A DNA stretch of 64,000 nt. Source: Symmetrospora coprosmae (taxonomy: Eukaryota; Basidiomycota; Cystobasidiomycetes; Symmetrosporaceae). Both the position numbers and the translations under genes were made by a program. The stretch spans positions 1 through 64,000 of the forward strand of contig VUYT01000024.1 in NCBI GenBank assembly GCA_008802785.1. The letters run 5' to 3'. Under the pieces are notes generated by a model. That model had not been told where the DNA came from and ran no database searches. It saw only the letters and a list, made by a program, of their open reading frames with translations. Shown here piece after piece: positions 10,211 to 21,819 of this stretch (the stretch's first letter is position 1; each line of letters starts with the position of its first letter).

Positions 10211-12256
10211 CTATAGCTCAACTTTCTGAACCTCTGCTCCCTCCGTCGCCTGTCTCGCCTCAATCTCAACCTTGCCGTCCTTCTTGACGATGACAACCAG
10301 ACGGACAACGTTCTCCTCCTTCTTCGCGCCTGCCGAAGTCTTGACTACGAGCTCGGCGAGCGCACTCGTAGGCTTGATGACGAGCGTGCGCGTGTCCTCC
10401 TCTTCCTCATCCTCGTCATCCGAGTCGTCGCCTTTCGCTGCAGGCGCCTTTTGTGCTGCTGCCTCGACGTGGACCTCCTCCTTGCCCTCGCGTAGCGAGA
10501 GCAGGACGCTCTTGCTGTCCTTGCCGAATGGCAGGTCAACAATCCGCCGCGCAGGCAACGGTGTGTTTGCCTCGAGAATAGTGACGAAAATCTTGCCGTC
10601 CACAACACCCGGGCTGTTGCGGCTGTCCGCTGGTGCAGGCACCATCAAGCCGATAGGGCTCGTGAGCGTCTGCGATTGCTCGCTGGACAGCGAGCTCGAG
10701 GTCGCCACGTAGGAGCCGTCCTCCTTTGATAGCGAGACGATTGCGCGTGCCTGCAAGACGCATCCGCGTGCGATGGCCTGGTCGGGATCGACCTCGGTTG
10801 AGATGAGCGTGGATTCGGGGAACAGAAGGGCGACCCGGTCGGCGATGGTGGGGTTCTTGCAAGTACCTCCAATGAAGATGACCTGCGTGAAGTTCTGGGT
10901 GTGAGTATGTAGCATGGGCACGGTTGAAATGTGCGAACCTCACCTCCTGAACCTGCAATGGCTCGAGCTTGGCCTCTGCAAGCGCCTTCTTGACGTTCTC
11001 GGTGATGCCGCCATACACTTTCGCAGCTAGCAGGTCGAATCTCGACCGGTTGATGGACCCGCTGAAGTCCATTCCCTCGGCCAGGGACTCGATGGAGCAG
11101 TTGGCCGATGTGCTAGCAGAGAGTGTGCGCTTGACAATCTCGCACGAGAGGCGAAGCTTCATCATTGCTCGATGGTTCGAGACGTCGACCTTGACCTTGG
11201 TCTTTTTCGTGAACTCCTTGCTGAAGAACTGGATGAGCTGCTCGTCGAGGGCCTCGCCTCCAAGCCCAGCCTCGCGGACGGTTGCGAGAGGCACGTAGAG
11301 ACCGCTACGGGCTGCGAGGACCGTTGTAGTAGTCGTAGTCGCGCCGACATCGACTACCACGACATTGCGGTCCTGTGTTGTCCGGCTCGGGGTGAGCGCG
11401 TCGTCCTCCACTGGCACAGTGAGGTTGTACGCGACGGCGGCAGAGGCAGGCTCATGCAGGAACTGGAGGACCTTGATGCCCTTTGCAGCCTCCTCGACTG
11501 CTTTCCGGAGAGCGGTGATCTGCGCCTCGGAGAAGTTGGAAGGGACGCCAACAACGGCGGCGTCAATCTTGCGGCCCAAGAAGTCGGATGCAAAGCCAAT
11601 GAGCATTGAGAGAAACTTTGTCGCAATGCTCTGGGCAGTGAGAATCTCTTCGCCCTTTGCGGTCGTAACCTTGTAGGCGGGCTCGCCGTTCGGGCCGGCA
11701 ACGAGGGGAGCAGAGTCAAATTGGGGCTTGAGAGAAGAGACGTCCGAGTAGCTGCGCAACATTATGCGTTAGCTGGGTATCGCAGACAAGCGCGAGGCGC
11801 CAGGCGCCAAACGCTCGTCGGCGGAACGCACCTCTTGCCTAGAAGGTCTCTGAACCCAAGGACGGTGTTGATGTTGTTGCGCACAAGCTGGCTCTTGGCG
11901 GGGATGCCAATGTACTGCTTAGGATTGCGCGAGATCAGATGCACGCGGGTGTGAGCTAGCTCCCGTTGATGCATCGGACATGCGCCTGGCTTTGGTCTTT
12001 GCAGCCGCAGGAGGATGCGCTCACCTCCTCCTCGCCGCTGAACGAAACGGCGTTGGAGATTTGCCGCTCTCCATCATCGTTGGCAATGCAGTCTGCCAGG
12101 CCATCCTGTGTGTGGTACGCCCGTGTCAGCGTGAATGTCGAAAAGCGCAGGTCGACCTCGAGGCGCCTCGTCGTCGTGTTGCAGCCCGCCCACCTTTGAG
12201 ATGACGGCGACCGAGGAGGCGGACGCTCCAAAGTTGATACCAATGACTGTGCTCAT
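10211..12256 (-). CDS. SSZ1: SSZ1, ribosome-associated Hsp70
   Basis: Atypical Hsp70 that pairs with the J-protein Zuotin (RAC complex) at the ribosome exit tunnel to stimulate Ssb chaperones. Five exons: 12194-12256, 12025-12105, 11832-11959, 10944-11751, 10211-10894 (587 aa; the yeast protein is 538). It begins MSTVIGINFGASASSVAVI, the Ssz1 form of the Hsp70 phosphate-1 loop (FGAS rather than LGTT). Also seen are FRDLLGK, VVDVGATTTTTTVL (phosphate 2) and VIFIGGTCKNP (adenosine region). The C-terminal half is short and contains an acidic run (DDSDDEDEEEEDTRT), unlike canonical Hsp70. It is divergent from the cystathionine gamma-synthase, 257 nt between starts. Confidence 0.92.
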
Positions 12257-12513
12257 CCTTTCTGCCTGGTCGACCGTATGTGTATGTGTGTGTGTACAGA
12301 GGGAGACAGGTCTTTGCAAATTTCCGGTGTGGCAGCTCGAGCGCGGAGCTCTGTCTGCCCCGAATCTCGTGCTCACGCTCGCTGGCGGAGGGAGCTCTTC
12401 TGCAATTGCCCATCAACCGCCTGGGCCTTGGCTCGCATAGCATCTGCGAACAGCGTCATCAGACTCGGACGCAGCAGCGTTCGATAACATCAGCACAACC
12501 ACTGACAGCGGCC

Positions 12514-14787
12514 ATGCCGGTAGCCACTGCCTTCATCAGTCCGCCCCTCGGCCATTCGATACCCTACCACACCCCTCATGCCGTCAGCGTCTCGCTCCCC
12601 ACATGGAGGGACAACGTCGGCTACGAGGAGGGAGAGAAGCGCGTCGTAGAGTCGATGCAGACGGGATACCCGCGCTTCTTTGTCCACAGGAGCATCCAGA
12701 AGGTACGTCCTGCTGCCTCGCTTGCTCCGTAGAGCCGAGGCACTCCGCCGGCTAACCCGGACGCTCCGTGGTCATGTTCGCAACCTCGCAGCTCGCTGGC
12801 ATCGCCAACACACGGCTAGCTAGGGACCCAGAGAATGACAAGTGCTATCTCTTCCCGACCGAGCGCGTCGCAAAGGGATGCCTGGCCTTCCTGCCATCGC
12901 GAGAGCCATCGCTCGCTCCAGAGAGCGTATACTGCCGGCCGTGGACATTCACCTCGAGCACTCCGTCCGATGCAGAAGAGCAGGGCGTAGAGGCATCAGC
13001 ATCAAACACAACAACCATCTATGCAGTCTTCATGCCTGCCGAGCACTTCAGTGTCGGCAAGCAGTACTGGCAGCACACGGGTGACGGCATCTCGTCCCGG
13101 CTTGCCGAGCATTGTCTCCGTCTCATTGGGGAGACGCCTGCAAGCAGCAACCCATCTGCCTCGTCATCAATCGCACTTCAGCAGACGAGTACAGGGCAGA
13201 GGGACCACCCCAACACACAGCCCGAGCCGTCTCGTCACCAGATCTCAGCACCCAAGAGAGGCTTCTCGCGCAATAAGCACTATGGCAAGAAGAGCAGTGC
13301 CGCGCTTGAAGCCATCATGGCTTCATCGGCCACACCGGTGGAAGCGGAGGATCACGGTGCCAACGGGAACGGTAGGCATGACGAGGAACAGCTGGGCGAA
13401 GGCAGTCCGTCGAGTCAGCCTGGTGGCGCGGAGGACCTCTCAACGTACATCGAGGAGAGGTATGCGCGGAACCTGGCGCAGTCGCAGTCACCTCTGGCCA
13501 AGGTTGCCATGCGGAGGCGGATAGCTGGCGTGTTGAAGGAGACAAAGTCCTCCAAAACACCAACGATCGCCTCGCATGTCCGGGAAGAGCTGGACGACTT
13601 TACGACGGCGCCGCCATCTTCAGCTTCATCGCTCCAGCCCAGCAGTCGGGGCGTGTCGGGCTTGACGGAGGCCGATGTGTACCTGTATCCGACGGGCATG
13701 TCTGCCATCTTTCACTCTTTCACCACCATCCTGCGGGCCAACTCACCGCGCCCTATTGGCAAGTCCGTCTGCTTCGGCTTTCCCTACACCGACACGCTCA
13801 AGATCTTGCAAAAGTGGGGTCCGGGGTGTCATTTCTTCGGGAAGGGACTCGATTCGGATCTGGACGCGCTGGAGGAGCTGCTGGAATCGCAGATGCAGCG
13901 GCATCGTGCGAACCCGACATCGACAGATCCGGACGACCAGCCTATCCTGTCGCTGTTTGCCGAGTTCCCTTCCAATCCACTGCTGAGGACGCCTGATCTG
14001 GCGAAACTGCGGCATCTGGCGGACCGGTACCGGTTCTCCATCGTGATCGACGAGACGATTGGCGGGTTCACCAACGTCGAGTGCCTGCCATGTGCGGACA
14101 TTGTCGTGTCGAGCCTGACAAAGGTCTTCAGCGGTGACTCGAACGTCATGGGCGGATCGTGAGTTGGCCGTGTTAGGTGCCCGGTGAGCGAGGCTGACTT
14201 GTCTTGCCAGCCTCACCGTCAACCCCGGATCGCCAAACTACCCGCAGCTCAAGGCGGCCCTCGACCACGAGTACGAGGACACGTACTACAGCTCGGACGC
14301 CATATTCATGGAACGCAATTCACGGGACTTCCAGAGCCGCGTGGCCAAGATCAACCGGAATGCCGAGGCCATCTGTGACTTCCTGGCGGAGTACACCACG
14401 CAGACGGGCAGGGGTTACTGTGAGGCCGGACCGGTCGCGACGCGCGTCTACTATCCCAAGTACATCACTCCGCACAACTATCGCGCTCGGCTGCGACACC
14501 CAGACGGGCCTGGAGCGTACGGCGGCCTCTTCAGCATTACGTTCACTTCTCTGGCTGCCAGTCGAGCCTTCTTCGACGCCCTCAAGTGCTGCAAGGGCCC
14601 TTCGCTCGGCACCAACTTCACCCTTGCGTGCCCGTACACGGTCCTCGCGCACTACCTCGAGCTCGAGTGGGCAGCAGAGTGGGAGGTGGAGGAAGGGCTC
14701 GTCAGGGTTAGCGTAGGACTGGAGGACGAGGCGACTCTCATGGAGTGGTTCAGGGAGGCACTGGAGGCGGCGGAGAGGGCGGGTTAA
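12514..14787 (+). CDS. Cystathionine gamma-synthase (Str2-like)
   Basis: PLP enzyme joining cysteine to an activated homoserine to give cystathionine, the first step of transsulfuration towards methionine. Three exons: 12514-12702, 12792-14158, 14211-14787 (710 aa). The N-terminus (HAVSVSLPTWRDNVGYEEGE) is the long fungal Str2 type. The PLP lysine lies in SSLTKVFSGDSN near the end of exon 2; GMSAIFHSF and VIDETIGGF are further fold-type I landmarks. A Ser/Gln-rich, low-conservation insert of about 150 residues (genome about 13,130-13,640) precedes the catalytic core. The second intron splits the serine after MGG. Confidence 0.88.
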
Positions 14788-15100
14788 TCAGGCGGATCCG
14801 CTCAATCAATGGTCCACCTCCTCCATGTATAGCACGTTGTCAACACAGCGATTCAGAGTAGCTGCTTGCAGGCACATCGCGATGGAGGTTAGTCTCCGGG
14901 TCCGGGCCCTTCGCCACTGGCCGGCCCACCCACCCCCTGGCCGGACATTCTTGGGCTCCGAACTTTGGCCGACTCATTGGCTGAGGGCTTTCGAGTGTCT
15001 CTGAGGGGCTGTGCTCTGCTTTGCTCTGCTCTGCTCTTTCATGTTCCTTACTTCGTCGCCTTTCCCGACTTCCGTACCTCCGTAGCCACTGACATCCGAG
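14788..15100. other. Intergenic, promoter of the Cys4 gene
   Basis: 313 nt with no gene seen. Contains repeated CTGCTTTGCTCTGCTCTG-like pyrimidine-rich copies near 15,015-15,040. Confidence 0.4.
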
Positions 15101-18100
15101 ATGGACACGTCCCACACACCTCCTCGCCTCAGCGTTCCCTCGCATCCTCTCACCCCACTCTCCCCTCCCAAGCAGCGTCAGCAGTCTCAGGCAGGACGGA
15201 AGCGCGACCACAAGGATGTTGCCGGTGAGTGGGACTTTCGGCTGTCAAGCGTCAGTCCGCCCAACATACGCTGATGTGTGCCCCGTTACGTTGATTAGAT
15301 ACGTCTGAGATAGGAGCGAAACGCGCCAATGTCGGCAAATCCGGGGTCAACATGTCTGCACGCGAAGACGAAGACCAGGGAGAAGAAGACGAGAACGAGG
15401 ACGAGGAGGAGGAGGCATTCGAAATCGACGCTCTGGACGAGAACGACCTTCTGGCCGAGGCTGTCCCGTGCCCCGAGCCAGAGCTGGCAAACGCGGCAGG
15501 GACGCCCAATGCGCCTGCCCTGCCGCCCATTGTGCTTGAGCGCGAAGCGCTTCGTACGCTCCTCCGCGAAGCTATGGCATATGCAAAGGTGCCCGAGAGC
15601 GATATTCAGGTCATGATGGGAGAGCCTCGAACGCCTCCGACAGTAGCGGAGGAATGGGTCGGTCTGATGGGCTTCCTCGATTCGGATGTCGCCAAGAATC
15701 TCGCCTTGCGACTCGACGTTCCGCTGCCCCCATCCACGTATGTTTCGTCCCGGCCATCCGTACGAGATTCCGTTATTGACTTTACTGCTTCTATCAGTCT
15801 TGGCTCGAAAGAAGCCATGATTCAGCAGTATCTCAGATCTTGCGTTGCGCCCGATGCAGTCTATTGCCAGTAAGTGACCGCGCAATTGTCGCCTCGGCAG
15901 GGAGAGCTGCAACATTGACACTGGCTGCGATTGTCTGCACGCGCAGGCAGAACGTTGGACATGCTCCTTTCGAGGTCGTCACCAATTGGCCCACGCTTGA
16001 GGACGTCTTCCAGACGCATTACGCCAAGTGCGCATCGTACAAGACGGCCAAACAGCTCGCCAACCAGGAGATCGCTTCCGGAGTCGTCCAGGGTCCTTTC
16101 TTCAATGTCGCCCCGTCGGCAACCACAGACTGCATGACTGCGAGCGGCCTCAGGTCCGGCGACGCCTCTATCGCTTTCCGAGACCTCCAATTCTTCACCT
16201 TCGCCAATGCCGGCTCCGGCGGCCAGCCTCAGAGGCAGCTCGGACCTGAGCTCGTTAAGCGCTACACTTTCATTCTCTGTCTCGAGATTTGGAGCTGGCT
16301 CGAGAACGGCGGAGCGTTCACACTGGTTCTCTCTGCGGAGACAGCATCAGACATCAAGGGTGCTCTGTCTCACCTTCAGAGCGCCGGAGCGCTCGCCACT
16401 GGCAAGAACTGGGCAATGGGAAAATCTGGTAGATCCCTTGATGCCACGAGTGCGTTAACATTATCGCATCTCTCGCACCATCCGAGTTAGACCATACTGA
16501 CATCCTGATATCCTCAGCCATACGGAGCCTGACTTCAACGGCGATTGGAACGTTCATCTGGTCTTGCGCTCCGTCGATTCGTGTTTACGAGGGCGTGAGT
16601 CCGCTTGTGAGGGCGAATCAGGTACGCTTAATGTGAACTGCTGCAAATGGAGTATGCGCTTGAGCTGATACAGTGCTTTGTAGGACTTTGCGATCGTGCT
16701 CTTCAGGGCTGCAGCGCCCGAGCGAGCCTTCGGTCCCATTCTGCCTGAGCATCGCGATGCGGCTCTGCGAACTCCCCCGCGCTACCAGCTCGGGACATGC
16801 TGCCCCAAGGTGGTCGACTGGCTCCGCTGGATTCAGCACATGGCCCGGGAGAACCCCGACCCAGCCAGCCTTGATGAGGCAAAATTGCGCGAGGATCCCT
16901 ACATGTGCGCGCAAGTATGCGCCTACTTCGAGCGGAACGAGGCGTCAATCGCTGCCGCTCTGTCACCTGCACAGCGGGCTCAATCCCTCGGTCATGTGGT
17001 CGTCACGTTCCTTCGAGGGAAGATCGCAATAACGTGTGAGTCATTCTCTAGTTTATAGAAGCTGGCGAAGCTGACGTCTGTTGTAGGTGCTCACCGAGCT
17101 GTGGTGCGGCTGTACATGGATACACTCAAGAACGATGCAGCAGCTCCTCGCACCCCAGAGCTGCTTGTGTCAGTGGCACACCTCGTCAAGACTGTACAGT
17201 TCCGAGACAGGAGGACCCTGCCGCAGTATGCTGGATTGACAGATCTTGATTTCGCGATGCGAGTGGTGGGAAGCGGGACACAGGCTGTCAGAACGGACCT
17301 GAGTGAGTTGCACCGCTGGGAAGCGGCTCTTTGGTATCTCTCTTTGCTGATCTAGCGTTATCGGACTCGCTTCGCTGATCCTGCAGGACGTCTGGAAAAC
17401 AAGTTCTTCGACATCTGGGAGCGGGCAAGCAGTGACAATAAGGCTCTTGATCACGATTCCTCCGAGGTACGTAGATCTATACATCTTACAGTCGAGAATG
17501 AGTTTGGCCTGATGCATTTGCGTGCCTTTGCGCCGAGGAAGGCCTTGAAGCAGTACGCCATTGCCGTAGGCAACGTTGATCACGCTAAAGGCCAGAAGAA
17601 GCTTCTCACCGCCGTCATGTCTGTCATACGCACCAAGCGCAACAACAGAGCCCGCTCACAAGTGGTTAGTCCGTATGCTCCCACTTTTCCAGGAGAGCTG
17701 ACATTGACAAGGCTCTATGTGTGCTCAGCAACAGGAGCGTCTCCGCGAGGAACGCAAGAATAAGAAAGTGAGGGTAGGCCCGCTTCACTTCCTTGCTTAG
17801 CCTGTGTGATCAGCTCAATGGGCGTCTATTGCAGACCGAAGCACAACAGAAAGAGCCGAAGGCGAAGGCTCAGCCCAAGCCCAAGCCAGCCAGCACGCAA
17901 GCATCGCGTAAATGCGCGATCACTGACTGCCGCAGCAAGGACGTAACGCGTAGGTAGTCCGCAAGAATTTCTGTCAACGTGCAAGGGCTGAAACGTCTGC
18001 ATCTTCGTCATTCACAGGTTTCCATCATGAGCAGGTCTGCAACGGCTGCTACAACAAGGCCAGATACGAGGATCGCAAGGCCGGCATCCTCGATGCGAAG

Positions 18101-18208
18101 CACGGCGATAGTATTGTCGGGCTTCTCGGCGATGCGTTCGCGGGCACTGACCCTCACAGGAACTTCACTTGGGCTGCAGTTAAAGAGGCTCGGAAGGCGG
18201 CCAAGTAG
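15101..18208 (+). CDS. Uncharacterised protein with C-terminal Cys4 motif
   Basis: Not recognised. Exons: 15101-15224, 15299-15869, 15947-16449, 16518-16621, 16684-17035, 17087-17302, 17387-17466, about 17542-17645, then small exons ending at 18208. The acceptor near 17542 and the Lys-rich junctions near 17740-17850 are uncertain. The N-terminus is Pro/Ser-rich (MDTSHTPPRLSVPSHPLTP), followed by an acidic patch, a large possibly helical body (LEDVFQTHYAKCASYKTAK), a basic tail with K.KAKAQPKPKP, and a final C-x4-C...C-x2-C cluster (CAITDC, CNGCYNK) that recalls GATA-type or ribbon zinc fingers without matching the spacing. A nuclear role is possible but unproven. Confidence 0.75.
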
Positions 18209-19220
18209 AAACGGGATACTTTGGTACACAACATGTAGCAGTCTTATCACATGGATTAGCGATCTTCTGCGATACTTTCACTCTCATCCAATGCAATGCA
18301 TTGCAAGAGCTTCTGACGTTCACCGTTATCTCGCATCTACACATCATAAATATCATCGCTCATCCGCCCTAAGTCTATGAGTTGGCAAGCATCGCCGCGC
18401 AGCAAAGAAGCAGCATGTGCTGCATTCTGCGACTCGGATGGCTGCATAGCTAGCAAGTACCATCTACATTCGCTGATAGCGCAGGCACCGGCGGCTCGAG
18501 CTGCGGTGACGATACCTTGGCGAGCGCGACGAAGTAATTCGGAGATAGGCAAAAAAAGACAGACAAAGACCACTGATGGCTCAATGCTGAGATGTCTTGG
18601 AAGATCTTGAAATCGCTGTCGCGAGCAACGGGCGCCCTCTGAAAGCCTGCGTCCGCGGTTGGAGCGGGACGGCCTGTAGAAACGACGACAGTGACTAAAA
18701 CATTTCTAGACGGGTCAGAAGTACGCAGCAACTGTAACCAGTGTCATTAGATGCCTGAAGGCTCAAATATGCACCTTCCGGCTAGGCGTCTCCCTTCTGT
18801 GGCGGGACAGCCGCGCCCAAGCGGATGGAGGCTCCCTAGAAAGGGCACGGAGGTCTGGAACGACCGCGCATACGCACAGGCTATTGATGGCAGCTATCCG
18901 AGCGCTCTATATGACTATGTGTGCGCTCAGAAGCGAAACAAGATGCCTGTAGGCCGAAGCTTCCCCGGCTTTGTGCGCAGGCGGTGCGGCACGCTTAGAC
19001 GGCTCTCGGAGCTGCAATATGGCTCCAAATGACATTGAAGTGGTATCAAACGACAGCTGACAGCTCAAAGCAGCTGCTGCAATGTCAACAAGCGTGGGAA
19101 AAGGCGTCGCCCGCTGCCGGGATCCTGTTCCGTGAATCTCCGCCCGCGAAGGTCTCCAGAGGTCTCCAAAGGTCCCCGGAAGGCGTACAACAGCGCAAAG
19201 CTAGCCAAAAACGGCAAAAA
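18209..19220. other. 1.0 kb intergenic
   Basis: No supported gene between the Cys4 gene and the tRNA. Only short overlapping open frames on both strands. Confidence 0.5.
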
Positions 19221-19369
19221 CTCCCTCGGCGAGGTTCGAACTCGCGTCAACCGCGTTCACTTTGATTTTCAATGAACTGGCAGAGAGGCTGTCAGGCAGG
19301 GCTTGGTGGCGGTGGTGAACGGGATTGGCTACTCACAGGCGGACATGCTAACCTCTGCACCACGAAGGA
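19221..19369 (-). tRNA. Intron-containing tRNA, Asp-like body with GUG anticodon
   Basis: Minus strand. The acceptor stem pairs fully (TCCTTCG with CGAGGGA, discriminator G). The D arm is GTGC/GCAT with the GG pair in the loop, the T arm is GCGAG-TTCGAAC-CTCGC, and a TTTTT terminator follows directly at 19216-19220. An intron of about 77 nt (19256-19332) sits after position 37. The body (TCCGC stem, CCTGT loop start, G73) resembles fungal tRNA-Asp, but position 36 is G, giving anticodon GUG (His) instead of GUC. There is a U-U mismatch at 27-43 and a four-base variable loop. A true tRNA-His would be expected to carry A73 in a eukaryote. It may be a drifted or pseudogenised tRNA-Asp. Confidence 0.7.
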
Positions 19370-19807
19370 CGCTCTCTTCGCACTCTCTTTAGCGCAGCTC
19401 AATTGCCGACATCACACGAGTGCTGTTCTCAGATCTCAACTCGCGATTTCCGGTCGATTCCTGCAATTTCGCGAAAAACGCAAGAGTTGCCAACTTTTTG
19501 GCGGGGTCCGACGACTGGAGCCTACTCAGACAGTGATACAGGTCTAGTGAGGGTACTCATGTAATCAGCAGCTCATATGGCGCACATGGACGCAATATGA
19601 AGACCTCACAGCTTTTCCCGTGCTGTTTGTGGCCTTCGCAAGGATTTGCCACCATCCGCTCAGTCACGTGACCGCCGCGCGACACTCACTGACGCGGAGC
19701 GGAGACTCATTAAGCGGAAAAGCGGAGAATGTACACTGGAACGGTCCCTCCGTGCCCAATTGCGGTTCTGGCGCAAGCCCTTCGTGTTGCTTCTACGACC
19801 ACTGACA
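19370..19807. other. Intergenic between tRNA and MOD5 3' end
   Basis: 438 nt without a supported gene. Contains the palindrome described at 19663-19672. Confidence 0.5.
19663..19672. promoter_or_regulatory. E-box palindrome GTCACGTGAC
   Basis: A perfect ten-base palindrome with a CACGTG core, the site class of Cbf1/USF-type bHLH factors. It lies upstream of the minus-strand tRNA and downstream of MOD5, so its target is unclear. Another CACGTG core occurs at about 23,228, about 25 nt before the UNC-93-like start. Confidence 0.45.
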
Positions 19808-21648
19808 TCAGACGCTACCTTCCATAACCCCGAGCCCGTTCTTCCCCCTCTTCTGCACCCTCTTCCTATGACTCCTACTCTTGAGATGCGCCTCCATCTG
19901 CCCTCCTTCTTCCAGCATTATCGGCCGCCCTGACTGATCCGAGCAGACCTCACAGGCCATCTTCCTCCTTGGCCCTTCTGCCTTCGGCGGGACGAATAGC
20001 GAGGATGCGATGTCGGTCGTTTCCAGCGGATCAGGCATCTCCTTCTTCTCAAGAAAGTCTGCGCGAAGCGTCAGCTCTTGCCAGCAGGCTCCGCGGATCG
20101 CAACTCACCTCTCAGTATCCGCACAGCCGTATCTTGCACGTCAGCTTGCCAACGTCCAAGATCAGTTGCATCCAGGACGTAGATGTGCATGTCTGGAACC
20201 GGCAGAGCATCATTGACCCGCTTGACGGCAGGCACGGTCTGGTTTCGCAGCCATTTGACCTGCTTCCTGGAGTATTGCCTCGTCCCGAGCTTCATGTCTT
20301 CCAGCGCCGCTTGCAGGAGAGCATCCTTGTCGTTATCCGCACCCAAATACTGCGAAAACTCCTTGTACCCGATCGCCTGGTAGATGCCCTTGCTCATATC
20401 GACGTGCTGATTCTTCTCTGCGATTTCCCTCATCACCTTTAGCTCATCCAGAAGTCCCCGCTGCAGGAGACGAGTCAGTTATGCACCGTTGACGGGCAAG
20501 CGGGCTACGTACCTCCAGCATCTTCTCCACGCGTCCATCTAAGCGAGGCTCAAGGACCTTCGGTTCCGCGTAAAGCCAGAGGATGAGAGTCCGGTATCTG
20601 ACCCAGTGAAGCATCAGTACAGATTCCAAGGTGTAATAAGGTCGCACGCACTCCGCTTCCGGCTCCGCCTGCTTCTGCTGCGCCATGATCTCGCTATGCG
20701 GCATGCCCGTCTGCAGCGCTACCTCCACACTCCGCCTGATTTTGCGAATATCTCGCCAGTGCCACCTTTCAGCCATTGTGGGATCAACAGACTGGAGTAT
20801 GCGATGTAACGCGGCAGACAGCTCGCCAGGGGTTCGAAATTCGCTGGGTACCTGCTGAACAGGGAAGTCGACAGGGAACTCATCCGGGCTAGAGATGGCT
20901 GGCAGGCCCTGAAGCTGAAAGAGTAGGTGGATGAGGCTCTCCGGCAGCTGTCTAACGCGGTCTTGCAGCTGCTTCGGCAGTTCGGCCACGGACTTCGGGG
21001 TCGCCTTGCCCGAAGTTGAGGTCATATCAGTCTCGGCCGAGACAAGGCGTCCAGGAAAGAGCAGATGCTGAAGGAAGTACATGGTGCCGCCGACCAGAAT
21101 AGGCAATGCACCTCGCTCGGAGATCTCGTCCACCTGCAGAATCGTGGGTCAGGGAGGACCGGGTAGGAAGGGGGCCAAGGTTCAGTCGGGTGTCAGTTGA
21201 TGAGAAAGCGGTCAATGACAATATCTCGATAAGCATTGCCCGAACAGCGGACCTTCTGCATGGCGTCTTTGCGGAAGTGGTCCACCCTGTACTCCTCGCC
21301 TGGATCGAGAAAGTCCATAAGATGGTGCGGGACTTGCTGCCTTTCTTCGAGCGTAGCTTTGTTTGTGATGATGTCCAGTCCACGATACACCTGCATCGAG
21401 TCCGCATTGATGATCTCGGCAGACGTTGGCCGCCCCGACACGGCTCGGGAAGCATCTTCCCTTTGTCCCGACTCGAGCTTTCCGGACACGCTGAGCGCTA
21501 GCTCGATGGCCAATTGCGACTTGCCAACGCCAGTCCTGGAGAGGTGCATTGCACTTCAGCTCGTGTGACACATCTAGCTAGCCGTGCGCACACACGTTCC
21601 GACGATTGCAACGACAGTCTTGCGCGGCTCTTTCGCCGAAAACGCCAT
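19808..21648 (-). CDS. MOD5: MOD5, tRNA dimethylallyltransferase
   Basis: Transfers a dimethylallyl group from DMAPP to A37 of certain tRNAs (i6A37), in cytosol, mitochondria and nucleus. Five exons: 21596-21648, 21253-21535, 20513-21133, 20109-20460, 19808-20058 (519 aa). The P-loop [12 protein letters not shown] is split by intron 1; [14 protein letters not shown] and [11 protein letters not shown] (substrate loops) follow, then KQVKWLRNQ. The C-terminal C2H2 finger (CEVC...HLKSRSHRK) is typical of eukaryotic MiaA homologues. The N-terminus [17 protein letters not shown] lacks an obvious mitochondrial extension. It is divergent from the coiled-coil gene, 171 nt between starts. Confidence 0.93.
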
Positions 21649-21819
21649 CCTGCGAAGCCGAGACGACAGACGGAGGAGCCGAGAAGCAATTACGACTGAG
21701 CGCAAGGTAGAGCGCAGAAGCTGCATCAAGGCGCTAGCATCGTACCACTCCGTCGCGTCAAAAGGTCAAGCCTCGGAGGTCATCCGCGCGGACTTGCCAA
21801 CACCTTGCACAAGCCCGAC

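Noticed and set aside
20826-20836. GGTTCGAAA box resembling a tRNA B box
   Set aside because: It lies in MOD5 coding sequence, with no acceptor or D arm around it.
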